A DNA stretch of 39,616 nt from Acidobacteriaceae bacterium (GCA_027449545.1 DAIDLI010000117.1:1-39616); one strand, 5' to 3'; positions 25,275-33,385 are shown, counted from the first letter of the stretch. Notes: generated by a model from the sequence alone, not told the origin. Numbers and translations: made by a program.

Positions 25275-26747
25275 CTACTGCTGCTGAATGCCGAGGTCGG
25301 CCAGCACCTTCGGCTTGGCTTCTTCGACGGCCAGCAGGTTATGGCAGGCGGAGCAGTCCTGGGTGATCGAACTGCCATCCTTGGCGACGTGGTCGCCATC
25401 GTGGCAGCGGAAGCAGCCTGGATACTCCTGGTGGCCGATGTGATTGGGATGCGTGCCCCAGGTGACCTTCATAGAGGGAAACACGTTCTCGTCGTAGAGC
25501 GTAACCAATTCCTTGCCTGCGGCCTGGACCAGGGCCGCTTTGGTTTGCAGGACACCGGGGTTGCTCTGCTGGTAGAAGGCCTGGAGCTGACGCGGAATCT
25601 CAGCGCCGGCCTGAGCCTGGCTGGTGTAGGTGGCCTTGAGCAGTTGCAGGCCTTCCTTATGTACCCAGGGCAGGCTGGGGCTGATGGCGCCGTCGGCCAT
25701 GGCGCTATTGATGGCTTCCGTGGCGGTGACAAAGGTGTGAGCGGCGCGGTTGTGGCAGTCGATGCAGTCCATCGTGCGCAACTCGCCGCTGGGCTTGGCT
25801 CCGTTGAGCGCCGAGGCAACATAGGTGGTCAAGGTGCCGTCGGGGTTAGTGCGCTGGACCCAGGGAATGGTGGTGCGGGTGGGGTCGGTGGTGACGTACT
25901 CGATGTGGCCGAGGTGCACGCCGTGGATGCCGGTGCGGTGAGAGAGGGAATCCTCGCCGCCGAGGTGCAGAATCAGCACGGTTTGGGTTTCGGTGTTCTG
26001 CTCATCGTCGGCAAACGCCGACTTGACCAGCAGCTTGTCGCCATCGAAGCGTGTGGGAGTATGACAACCTTCGCATGTGTAGCGCGCGGGGCGCAGGCTG
26101 GTTACCGGAGACGGAATGGGCGTGGGATAAGTGGGAATGAGCTTCGGCGCCAGGGGCGCGACGGGGCGGAGGGTGACCTCGATGAGCTGCTTGGTGCCAT
26201 TCACCTTGGCGCTGAAATAGGCTTCCGCGCCGGAGCCGATATGACAGGCGACGCATTCCACATGCGAGTGCGCCGAGATCTTATAGGCGGTATATTCCGG
26301 CTTCATGACGTGACAGGACTGGCCGCAGAACTCGGGCGAATCCATGTAGGCCGCGCCGCGGTAGCTGGCGGTGCCGACAACCAGGAGGTTGACTACCGTG
26401 GCCACCAACACAATGTCCAGGCCGTGACGGAAGATCGGGTCGTTGAGATCGATGCGGGGGTACTCGGGGGGGAGTGCGCCCGCCAGCGCCAGTTTGCGCC
26501 TGCGCACGAAGATGCCGATGGGGATCAGCACCAGGCCGAGCACGAACAGAGCCGGCAGAATCAGGAAGAAGATAATGCCCAGGTACGGGTTGGCGGAGAC
26601 CCGTCCGAAGATCTCCAATGCCCAGTAGCTGAGCATGGTGGCGGCCGATGCGGTGGTGATGGCACCGCCGGCCAAGCTGATGGGATTGTTTCCGAAGTAG
26701 AGCGCCGGCCTCAGCCAATGCTCGCGAAATCTCTCAAAGGAAGACAC
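25275..26747 (-). CDS. NapC/NirT-like membrane multihaem cytochrome c (six haems)
   Basis: A 490-residue inner-membrane cytochrome. Hydrophobic segments at about residues 25-48, 55-82 and 110-127 anchor it, which is more than the single helix of NapC or CymA. Six haem sites follow on the periplasmic side: CGQSCH (Cys141-Cys145, a CX3CH form), CVACH (165-169), CEGCH (225-229), CIDCH (328-332), CFRCH (445-449) and CSACH (465-469). FCGQSCHVMKPEYTAY followed by SHVECVACHIGSGA is the NapC/NirT quinol-dehydrogenase signature. The likely job is to take electrons from membrane quinol and hand them to periplasmic cytochromes. The start is a GTG with no strong ribosome site. It is the last gene of the cytochrome cluster, 66 bases after a small cytochrome gene. 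Confidence 0.88.
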   Translation of the reverse strand: MSSFERFREHWLRPALYFGNNPISLAGGAITTASAATMLSYWALEIFGRVSANPYLGIIFFLILPALFVLGLVLIPIGIFVRRRKLALAGALPPEYPRIDLNDPIFRHGLDIVLVATVVNLLVVGTASYRGAAYMDSPEFCGQSCHVMKPEYTAYKISAHSHVECVACHIGSGAEAYFSAKVNGTKQLIEVTLRPVAPLAPKLIPTYPTPIPSPVTSLRPARYTCEGCHTPTRFDGDKLLVKSAFADDEQNTETQTVLILHLGGEDSLSHRTGIHGVHLGHIEYVTTDPTRTTIPWVQRTNPDGTLTTYVASALNGAKPSGELRTMDCIDCHNRAAHTFVTATEAINSAMADGAISPSLPWVHKEGLQLLKATYTSQAQAGAEIPRQLQAFYQQSNPGVLQTKAALVQAAGKELVTLYDENVFPSMKVTWGTHPNHIGHQEYPGCFRCHDGDHVAKDGSSITQDCSACHNLLAVEEAKPKVLADLGIQQQ

Positions 26748-26813
26748 ACATGCCCCCGCGTGAAGAGGCCCGCCGGGAAGGCGGGCCTGTAACTAACTCT
26801 GGTCGGCCCCGCC

Positions 26814-27131
26814 TTACTTGAGGGACTTGAAATACTCGGCGACCGCCTTCACCTGAGCGTCGCTCAGTCCGGAGATCGGGCGCATCTTGTTCTTGCCATT
26901 CTTGACGGTGGCTTCGACCTGGGCCAGGGTCATTTTCTTAACCGCCGGGTCGCTGACAGCCTTGATGCCCATCATCTTGGCCATGCCGGGATTCGGGGTG
27001 CCGGTGGCGCCATGGCACATCTGGCACTTGGCCTTGTAGATGGCGTCGCCCGAGGACTGGGCAAAGGTCGTTGCACCGGCCATGGAAAGCGCCAGCGCCA
27101 CAATCGCGGAAGTACGAATGCATTTCCTCAT
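26814..27131 (-). CDS. Small periplasmic monohaem cytochrome c (second of tandem pair)
   Basis: A 105-residue class I-type cytochrome c. A signal peptide ends near residue 24 (TTFAQS), leaving about 80 residues. The haem motif CQMCHG is near residue 36, and a Met in GKNKMRP is the probable sixth iron ligand. It closely resembles the cytochrome encoded just upstream (shared DAIYKAKCQMCHG/AATYKARCQMCHG, NPG-AK and DPAVK blocks), so the two arose by duplication. AAGGAG lies 7 bases before the ATG. It is probably a soluble electron shuttle between the membrane cytochrome encoded next and the outer-membrane conduit encoded upstream; that role is inferred from gene order. Confidence 0.92.
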   Translation of the reverse strand: MRKCIRTSAIVALALSMAGATTFAQSSGDAIYKAKCQMCHGATGTPNPGMAKMMGIKAVSDPAVKKMTLAQVEATVKNGKNKMRPISGLSDAQVKAVAEYFKSLK

Positions 27132-27279
27132 TGTCTGACTCCTTGAGAGATTTCCCGGCCGGACAACTCGTACGCGCCCTTCCGAGTTCGTAACACTTGT
27201 GTTTGTTTGGCAGCGGCTGCTGGGTGACGGCCTAAGCTACTCTTGCGCGGACGCCGGCCAGTTTCCCTTGCTCCCGATG

Positions 27280-27603
27280 TTACTTCGAAAACGTGCGAAA
27301 GTAAGTCACCGCGTCTTTAATTTGCGTTTCGGTCAGCTTGCCTTTGAAGGCCGGCATCTTTCCTTTGCCGTTAGTTGTTTCCTCAATCATCTTGGCTTCG
27401 CTCATGCTCTTGACAGCCGGGTCCTTGGCCGATCTGACGCCCATGGCCTTGGCGATGCCGGGGTTGGGATTGCCCTGCATGCCATGGCACATCTGGCAGC
27501 GCGCCTTGTAGGTTGCCGCGCCCTGCGACTGCGCGAAGGCCATAACTCCAGCCATGAGAAGCGCCACGACGCCCGCCGTCGCCCACCGATTGATCTTGCT
27601 CAT
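27280..27603 (-). CDS. Small periplasmic monohaem cytochrome c (first of tandem pair)
   Basis: A 107-residue class I-type cytochrome c with a signal peptide ending near residue 25 (VMAFAQS). It carries CQMCHG near residue 36 and a likely Met ligand in GKGKMPAF. AAGGAG lies 7 bases before the ATG, the same arrangement as in its paralog 148 bases downstream. The mature protein has about 82 residues, typical for a periplasmic electron carrier. A strong terminator lies between it and the upstream porin gene, so it may need its own promoter within 27604-27731, which I could not identify by eye. Confidence 0.92.
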   Translation of the reverse strand: MSKINRWATAGVVALLMAGVMAFAQSQGAATYKARCQMCHGMQGNPNPGIAKAMGVRSAKDPAVKSMSEAKMIEETTNGKGKMPAFKGKLTETQIKDAVTYFRTFSK

Positions 27604-27731
27604 GCTCGTGCTCCTTGCACCTTCCCGGGCAGCCTGCGTTCGTACGCCGGTTGCAGGAGAACTGTTGGATTCCTCTTGTCTGTGAAGCGTCCATTGTAAC
27701 CTGGGCGCTTCCCTGCAGGTCTAAGAAAAGG

Positions 27732-27773
27732 AGGGGTGGACCAAATCAAGCTCCCAGACCCAGGTCCACCCCT
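27732..27773 (-). terminator. Strong rho-independent terminator after the MtrB-like gene
   Basis: Perfect 11-bp stem (AGGGGTGGACC/GGTCCACCCCT) with a 20-base loop, followed on the minus strand by CCTTTTCTT. It begins 14 bases past the porin stop codon and would separate the dmsE-porin transcript from the small cytochrome genes. Confidence 0.75.
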
Positions 27774-27786
27774 TAGGAACGCCCGA

Positions 27787-30390
27787 TCAGAACTCGTAGT
27801 GGAAACCGAGCAGGACGTTGTTGGCGTGGAAGTTGCGCGGCGCCGTAAAGCCATAGACCGGCGTCGTGGAGGACATGGCGGTATTCGGCACGGAGCTGCA
27901 CGGCACCACCGGCAACGGACCCGCGGTACCCACGGTGAGGTTGGGATTGGCGTTGCAGTACTGGGCGCCGGAACGGCCGCCTTCGCCGTAGCCGAAGTAG
28001 TCATATTCAGCCCGCCAGATGAATCCCTTGTGAACCGTCCATGCGACGTTCACAAAGGGCGTCTGGTAGGTGTTGACGACCGTGCCATTGACGTCGCCGG
28101 CATCGGTGAAGAAGCGGCTGCCGTTTACCGCGTTGATACGGTAGCCGACGTTGGAGTGGATCCGGTCGACAGGCGACAGAGCTAGCGCCACCGACCCAAA
28201 CTGGGTGGGAGCGTCCTCGAAGTCCTTAGCCGGCCCGAACAGGACGGTCTGGGCTCCGTATCCGGCAGCGACCTTACCACAGAGGTTTCCGCTCGGGGTT
28301 GCGGCCGCTGGCGCAACCGTTCCGCCGGGCATCGCGGTCGCCGCGCCCTGGAAGCAGATGTTGGTGGCGGCGTAGACAGCGTTGTAGCCATAGGTCAGGT
28401 CGAGCCCATAGTGCTCGTTCGGGTAGAGGGCCGCACTCACGTCGAAGAAGCGGTTGTAATCGACATGCTCGAGCGGACCGACGGGGGACGGAGTCCCGGT
28501 GTTGTTGGTGTTGTCGTGGTGCTCCTGGTCGTTATACACCCCGGAGATCGTCGCCCAGGTCTTGGGCCGGTAGATGGTGTGCACCCGGTAGATCCTGGTT
28601 TGCCGCGGCATGACCGGCGTGAGAACGTTGTTATCGTAGAGGGCTTCAATCGAGCCGTTGATGTCCCACTGGTTGGTGGGGTGCACTGCGGCGGTGAAGA
28701 TCGCGCCGTTCTCATCGATGGTGTAAAGCTCTTCGCCGGTCTGCGAGGAGGTGTTATTGGGCGAGCCTTCGGCGATGGTGTGGGAGCTGTAGCGGTAGGT
28801 CAAGGAGAAGGTAGACCGCGCCGTTGCATCCCAGGTGACTGTCGCGTTGTTGATGGCAAACTTCTGGCCGAAGTAGTTAAACTGCGGCGTACCAATGGCC
28901 GGCCCGCTGTGGCCGAACGGTCCGCTACCGGTGCTCACGGTCTTGGAGGTCAAGCCAGTGTTGTAGATGGTACCTGCGCCCGACGCGATGGAAACCGTGG
29001 TGCCGCTGGTGAACTCGGCGGTTCCAGGCTGATGAACGTTGGAGTAAGTCAGCTGATCGGAGAGGCTGATCTTGCTGCTCGCCTGCCACACGATGCCGTA
29101 ATCGACGGCGATGACGTCCCGTTTGGCGTTCGCAAAGGCCGTGTAGGCGAGTTCGCGAGTGGTCTTGCTCAAGCCCTGGAAGTCATCGTAGTAGTTGGGC
29201 AGGTTCATGTTCGCCTTGGTATAGCGAACATCGCCGTTCATCGCAATGTTCTTGATGCTCGTGCTTTGCAGCCGGAAGATCTCCGTGGGGAAGATCTCAC
29301 GGGTGGGCTGGGAGCGGAAGTAACTGGTAATGACGTTACATGCCGGATCGATGATGGGCAAGCCGCCGTTGGGATTGGCATAGAGGATCGATGCGCCGAC
29401 GGCGCTGTTGCACACGCTGCTCGGGCTGTATGCGCCGGTAGCGGTGTAACCGTAAGGCACGAAGCTCTGATAGCTGCTCAGCAGGGCGACCTTGGTTCCG
29501 TCCGACTCCTGCACGTTCAGATACTGCGGAGCCATGGTGAAGTAAGAATCGCCTTTGTAGTGGTCGATCTGCTCCTCGAAGGTGAGCTTGGTATCGCGCA
29601 CCGGCTTCCAGTCGATGGCGCCCATGAAGTCGTCGGTGCTGTTGCGTTGGTATTCCTGAAGGATGACTTCCTGTCCTGCCACCGAATTGCCGCTCGGCGT
29701 CAGGCTGGGCCCCTGGAAGATATTCTGCGAATATCCGAAGCGGAACGTCACCTTGGACAGCGGAAACAGCGTCAGGTTGGTGTTGGTCATCCGCCGCACG
29801 GTGTTGAAGAGGAACGGAGACTGGTTGACCTGCGGCCAGGCATACGGAGTGGACGAGCCGCTGATCGGAATCGAGTAGCCGGTAGGAATTCCGGGATTGC
29901 CCAGCAGGTCATAGTCAAAGTACCTGCGGTCGCGCCGGAAGTTCGCCGAGAACTCGTAGATATTTCCCTTGGAGATGTCCATCTTGGCGAAGTTGTAGGG
30001 ATCGCCGCCGAGGCCGCTGCCGAACGCGGAGAGGTTGTCGACCAGGGTGTGCTTGTTGGAGGGCAGGGCGTGCATCTCAAAGCTTTCGCCGAGCACGCGC
30101 GGGCCCGATTGGTAGTTGACCAGGGTGTCATACATGGAGCCGCTGCCATACTGATTGGTCATGCGGCCGCCCATGTCGATGGAGTAGTGTGCAGCGTAGC
30201 CCTGCGGAATGGACATCTGCGCTCCCGAGGGGGGAGCCAATGCCGCGGCCGCATCCTGGGCGCTGGCGTAACCGGCCGCGACCAGCAGGAGCGCGGCGGC
30301 CAGCACACCCGTCGCCTGACGGGCTTTGGCCCGTGCCGGGGCGGCAGATGGCTGCATTAGAAATCTGGAAATCCAGCCAATGTTCTTCAT
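27787..30390 (-). CDS. MtrB/PioB-like outer-membrane beta-barrel of a porin-cytochrome pair
   Basis: An 867-residue protein. A signal segment (about residues 25-45, ending GYASAQD) is followed by long alternating polar/aromatic beta strands typical of a large barrel, and the chain ends FHYEF, an outer-membrane insertion signal. No metal or enzyme motif is present. Size, strand pattern (for example NIYEFSANFRRDRRYFDYD, VTFRFGYSQN) and position directly after a decahaem MtrA/DmsE-type cytochrome gene match the MtrB/PioB group, which sheathes such a cytochrome in the outer membrane. Paired Cys in predicted loops (such as NLCGKV and QYCNAN) may form disulfides. The N-terminal CxxC of Shewanella MtrB is not present. 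GAGG lies just before the ATG. The gap to the upstream decahaem gene is 92 bases. Confidence 0.82.
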   Translation of the reverse strand: MKNIGWISRFLMQPSAAPARAKARQATGVLAAALLLVAAGYASAQDAAAALAPPSGAQMSIPQGYAAHYSIDMGGRMTNQYGSGSMYDTLVNYQSGPRVLGESFEMHALPSNKHTLVDNLSAFGSGLGGDPYNFAKMDISKGNIYEFSANFRRDRRYFDYDLLGNPGIPTGYSIPISGSSTPYAWPQVNQSPFLFNTVRRMTNTNLTLFPLSKVTFRFGYSQNIFQGPSLTPSGNSVAGQEVILQEYQRNSTDDFMGAIDWKPVRDTKLTFEEQIDHYKGDSYFTMAPQYLNVQESDGTKVALLSSYQSFVPYGYTATGAYSPSSVCNSAVGASILYANPNGGLPIIDPACNVITSYFRSQPTREIFPTEIFRLQSTSIKNIAMNGDVRYTKANMNLPNYYDDFQGLSKTTRELAYTAFANAKRDVIAVDYGIVWQASSKISLSDQLTYSNVHQPGTAEFTSGTTVSIASGAGTIYNTGLTSKTVSTGSGPFGHSGPAIGTPQFNYFGQKFAINNATVTWDATARSTFSLTYRYSSHTIAEGSPNNTSSQTGEELYTIDENGAIFTAAVHPTNQWDINGSIEALYDNNVLTPVMPRQTRIYRVHTIYRPKTWATISGVYNDQEHHDNTNNTGTPSPVGPLEHVDYNRFFDVSAALYPNEHYGLDLTYGYNAVYAATNICFQGAATAMPGGTVAPAAATPSGNLCGKVAAGYGAQTVLFGPAKDFEDAPTQFGSVALALSPVDRIHSNVGYRINAVNGSRFFTDAGDVNGTVVNTYQTPFVNVAWTVHKGFIWRAEYDYFGYGEGGRSGAQYCNANPNLTVGTAGPLPVVPCSSVPNTAMSSTTPVYGFTAPRNFHANNVLLGFHYEF

Positions 30391-30482
30391 ATGAAGCCTC
30401 GCTTAAGAACCTTCCTCACCAAAACGTGAATCGTGCTAAACCAATGCTCGGAACTGGCCGCGCCTGCAGCGCGGCCGTATCC

Positions 30483-31448
30483 CTACCTGAGAAATGCCGG
30501 GTTGATGTTCGAGCCGTGGATGTAGGTATGGCAGCTCGTGCACGGGATGCTGTCCGACGACCCCTGCCCCTGGCCGTGAACCGTGTCGGCGCCTACGGCG
30601 CTGTGGCACTGGTTGCACAGCACATTGATGTTGGGCATGTTGAGGAGGCGGGCGTTCTGCGAGCCGTGCGGCGAGTGGCAGGCCAGACATCCCTCTGCCT
30701 TGACCGGCATGTGCTCATACACGAACGGTCCGCGCACATCGGTATGGCACTTCACGCAGACCATATTCTGGTCCGCGGTGTTGCGTAGGTTGTTGGGCTG
30801 GAAGGTGCCGTGGACATCGTGGCAGTCGCTGCAACTCACCACACCCTCATTCACCGGGTGATGGAAGGGCATGTGAAGCTGCGCCTTCAGGTCGGTGTGG
30901 CACTGGTAGCAGAGCGCGGGCTGCGAGGCCTTCAGCAGCTTGGTGTTGGCTTTGCTCTGGTGCACGCTGTGACAGCTAATGCAGCTCAGCCCTGCCTTGG
31001 CGTGCGGCGAGCGGTCGAAGTTGGGGTGGGTGCCGGCGTGACATTTCTCGCAGGTGGCCACCACCTGCTGGGCCGGCGCCTTGGCGGGATTGAAGATCTT
31101 GGTAACGTCGCCGCCACCTTCAACGTGGGCCTTGCCCGGGCCATGGCAGTTTTCGCAGGTGATGCCCTTATCGCCGTGCATCAGGACCATCTTGGAATGA
31201 GGATTATTGGCGAACCCTTTTGCGACCGCCTCGTGACAGGTGGCGCAGGTTTCAGGGCCCACAAAATCGGAAGCCGCAGGCGCCTTTGCCGGAGCCTTCA
31301 ATGCCTGGGGCTTCGGGCCGGGTGCAGCCAGTGCGGAGGCGCATAGAATGCCTGCGCCCAGCAGCAGAATCCAGATTGCTCGCAGATCCGGTACGAATCC
31401 CGGAACCGCATCGATCGGCAGTCGCGTTACAGGCCTTTTTGTATGCAT
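30483..31448 (-). CDS. DmsE/MtrA-type periplasmic decahaem cytochrome c
   Basis: A 321-residue protein with an N-terminal signal or anchor (about residues 24-42) and exactly ten CxxCH motifs: CATCH, CENCH, CEKCH, CISCH, CYQCH, CSDCH, CVKCH, CLACH, CNQCH and CTSCH. Length and haem count match the MtrA/PioA/DmsE group, whose members run as a haem wire through an outer-membrane barrel. SCHSVHQS, SCSDCHDVHG and ACHSPHGS are typical of the family. The ATG at 31448 is chosen because AAGGTGA lies 8 bases upstream and it gives a normal signal sequence. The next gene is the matching barrel. The upstream space carries several CRP-type sites shared with a divergent Crp/Fnr gene, which suggests redox- or acceptor-dependent control. 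Confidence 0.93.
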   Translation of the reverse strand: MHTKRPVTRLPIDAVPGFVPDLRAIWILLLGAGILCASALAAPGPKPQALKAPAKAPAASDFVGPETCATCHEAVAKGFANNPHSKMVLMHGDKGITCENCHGPGKAHVEGGGDVTKIFNPAKAPAQQVVATCEKCHAGTHPNFDRSPHAKAGLSCISCHSVHQSKANTKLLKASQPALCYQCHTDLKAQLHMPFHHPVNEGVVSCSDCHDVHGTFQPNNLRNTADQNMVCVKCHTDVRGPFVYEHMPVKAEGCLACHSPHGSQNARLLNMPNINVLCNQCHSAVGADTVHGQGQGSSDSIPCTSCHTYIHGSNINPAFLR

Positions 31449-31521
31449 GAAAAATTCACCTTCGATGCTCTTGCTCCAGATCACATATCTTTCGAGGTTG
31501 TAACTCGAAGAGATTGGAAAC

Positions 31522-31537
31522 TGTGCGGAGCATCACT
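31522..31537. promoter_or_regulatory. Weak CRP-type site (8/10)
   Basis: TGTGC-N6-TCACT matches the TGTGA-N6-TCACA consensus at eight of ten positions. Its centre is about 82 bases upstream of the decahaem ATG. Confidence 0.35.
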
Positions 31538-31576
31538 ACTTACTGGTGAGCGTAGTTCTATGCAGGAGATTCGAGC

Positions 31577-31592
31577 GGTGATGTTCGTCACA
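31577..31592. promoter_or_regulatory. CRP-type site 1 (9/10)
   Basis: GGTGA-N6-TCACA, with a perfect GTGA-N6-TCAC core. Its centre is about 136 bases upstream of the decahaem cytochrome ATG and 295 upstream of the Crp/Fnr ATG. Confidence 0.6.
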
Positions 31593-31666
31593 CACGCCAG
31601 TAAGTGTCACCTAGCTTCGAATTACTTCGCGGAGAAGGGGATAGAGGCATGCGGCAGCGGCGATTT

Positions 31667-31682
31667 TGTGCTCGCCGTCACA
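31667..31682. promoter_or_regulatory. CRP-type site 2 (9/10)
   Basis: TGTGC-N6-TCACA, one position off consensus. It lies 90 bases from site 1 and 40 from site 3, centre to centre. Confidence 0.55.
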
Positions 31683-31706
31683 AGCAAAGGACGAACTTCT
31701 CAGGGA

Positions 31707-31722
31707 CGTGAGGCTCATCACA
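31707..31722. promoter_or_regulatory. CRP-type site 3 (9/10)
   Basis: CGTGA-N6-TCACA, with a perfect GTGA-N6-TCAC core. Its centre is about 165 bases upstream of the Crp/Fnr ATG, so it could serve autoregulation. Confidence 0.6.
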
Positions 31723-31878
31723 TTCAGTTTTCCCTTGCCTGCGGCACACTCAATTCAACCCTTGTTGTGAGGCCTGTTGGAGAGTGAAAGGGATCTCCAC
31801 CTCCACCCCGATGGGCAGGGTTCGGAACCGGCAACATCGCTGAGGACTAGAAGGGCCGGAACCGGGTAAAGGTAAGGG

Positions 31879-32631
31879 ATGGCACACATCGGGATCACGG
31901 CAGCTACGCATCCGCACGCGGCGCACATGCCGCGGCAGGCTCCTGTGGGCTGCGCAGCCTGCTCCAATCGGCGTCCAGGTTGGTTCTGCTCCCTGGGCAG
32001 CGCTGTGCTGGCCGATCTTGAACTGGCCACCAGCACGATCTCCCTTCCCGCGCAGGCATCGCTATTCACGCAAGGTGAAGAAGCGCGCTGCCTGTATCTG
32101 ATCTGTTCCGGATATCTGAAGCTGACCGCCGGCCGGCCCGACGATAAACAGATGATCGTGCGGGTTGCCGGTCCGGGATCGATCCTCGGGCTCTACGCGG
32201 TGCTCTCGCACGGCGTCTACGAGGTCTCCGCGGAGTCGCTCACGACCGCGCAACTCAGGCCGGTGGAGCGGGAGCGCTTTCTGAGTTTTCTTCGCAGCCA
32301 CAAAGAAGCGCAGATGCGGGCGGTGCAGTGCATCTGCCAGGAGTACCGCTTTGCGCTGCAGGATGCCTGCCGCATCGCGCTCTCGGAGACGGTCGCCACG
32401 CGCCTGGGGCGGCTGCTGATGGAACTGGGGCACCAGATCGGGGAGCATACGGAGGCGGGCGAGTTCCGTTTTCCGTTATTGCTCACGCACGAAGAGATGG
32501 CGTCGATGACCTGCACCACGCGGGAGACGGTGACCCGCACGCTGGGGCAGTTCCGCAAGGATGGCTGGATCTCCATCGAGGAGTCGGTGGTCACCATCCA
32601 CCAGCCCGCCAAGCTTCAGGCGCTGATCTGA
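31879..32631 (+). CDS. Crp/Fnr-family transcription regulator with N-terminal cysteines
   Basis: A 250-residue DNA-binding protein. An N-terminal segment carries Cys25, Cys28 and Cys37 (CAACSNRRPGWFC), spaced differently from E. coli FNR but suggestive of an iron-sulfur or thiol sensor. The cyclic-nucleotide-like domain spans about 50-140, but the cAMP contact pattern (Gly-Glu and Arg-Ser) is not visible in PGSILGLYAVLSHGVYEVSAE, so cAMP is unlikely. The C-terminal winged helix (about 195-245) has the recognition helix TTRETVTRTLGQF. Arg215, Glu216 and Arg220 align with the CRP residues that read GTGA, which predicts CRP-like and not FNR-like sites. Such sites lie directly upstream, between this gene and the decahaem cytochrome gene. 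Autoregulation and control of the cytochrome cluster are inferred. No strong ribosome site precedes the ATG. Confidence 0.9.
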   Translation: MAHIGITAATHPHAAHMPRQAPVGCAACSNRRPGWFCSLGSAVLADLELATSTISLPAQASLFTQGEEARCLYLICSGYLKLTAGRPDDKQMIVRVAGPGSILGLYAVLSHGVYEVSAESLTTAQLRPVERERFLSFLRSHKEAQMRAVQCICQEYRFALQDACRIALSETVATRLGRLLMELGHQIGEHTEAGEFRFPLLLTHEEMASMTCTTRETVTRTLGQFRKDGWISIEESVVTIHQPAKLQALI

Positions 32632-32824
32632 TCGGTGCGGGCAGCAGTCGCGGGGGTAAAGCGACGTTGATCGATGGGGGTTCTGAGCGGGCCTCTGACG
32701 CGAAGGAGGGACGCGCGGCGCAACCGGCGCTGGTGCGCGGGGCTGCTTTCCTCTGGCGGCGGGATGCAGTCCAAGAGGTATGATCTTCCTAACGACTTCC
32801 CCACGCAGGGAGCCTCTTGCTGCC

Positions 32825-33385
32825 ATGAAATTTTCCATTGCCTGTCTGAGTGTTCTGCTTGTCTCCTACCCCGCGGCGTTTGCGCAAAGCGCTGCGCCGG
32901 CAGCGGCCGCGCCCCAGGCCGTCACCACCACCGCCAGTCCCGAGGTCGGCGAGTTCCAAAAGATTGAAGACGCCTGGTCCACGGCGGTGAATCAGCACGA
33001 CCAGTACGGTCTTGAGAATGTGCTCTCGCCGCTGTTTCTGGGTGTGGCCGCGAACGGGGACATCAGCACCCGCGATCAAGAGGTGGTGCAGACGCTGTCG
33101 AATAACGACAAGTCGCTGTGGCTGTCGCAGAAGGTGATCTCGGTGCGCATGATGGGAGACACGGCCGTGGCCAACGGCACCTATTTGCTGCGCCACCAGG
33201 ACGGCAACAAGACCGTCACTGATAATGGAGTGTTCACGCACGTCTTTGAGCGCACGCACAATCGCTGGCTGTGCGTGAACTCGCAGCGCACCCTGGTGCG
33301 CACGGATGGCCCGCCGGAGAAGCACAAGAAATCTTCGAGCGCCGCGGAGCCGTTTCACATTCCCCTGTTCTCGCACGGCAAATAG
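32825..33385 (+). CDS. Secreted NTF2-like (DUF4440/SnoaL-type) protein
   Basis: A 186-residue exported protein. A signal peptide covers residues 1-21 (LLVSYPAAFAQS). Residues about 40-160 fit the cone-shaped NTF2-like fold: FQKIEDAWSTAVNQHD in the first helix, then VISVRMMGDTAVANGTYLLR and GVFTHVFERTHNRWLCVNSQRT in the curved sheet. DUF4440 proteins of this type often lack a known activity; some are isomerases or ligand binders. I start at 32825 to give a clean signal peptide. A frame opening 15 codons earlier directly after AAGAGGT is possible. It ends before a hairpin at 33480-33503. No functional link to neighbours is evident. Confidence 0.78.
   Translation: MKFSIACLSVLLVSYPAAFAQSAAPAAAAPQAVTTTASPEVGEFQKIEDAWSTAVNQHDQYGLENVLSPLFLGVAANGDISTRDQEVVQTLSNNDKSLWLSQKVISVRMMGDTAVANGTYLLRHQDGNKTVTDNGVFTHVFERTHNRWLCVNSQRTLVRTDGPPEKHKKSSSAAEPFHIPLFSHGK

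Larger units (their letters stand above)
31449..31878. other. 430-base divergent regulatory region between decahaem cytochrome and Crp/Fnr genes
   Basis: No gene was accepted here. It contains three strong and one weak CRP-type palindromes (separate entries) and an inverted repeat TTCGAG-N7-CTCGAA (31491-31509) about 43-61 bases before the decahaem start, which could be a further operator. Promoter hexamers could not be assigned with confidence. Confidence 0.7.

Noticed and set aside
31443..31787. 114-codon plus-strand frame between the decahaem and Crp/Fnr genes
   Set aside because: No ribosome site, no domain-like sequence, and it covers the CRP-type sites; treated as regulatory DNA.
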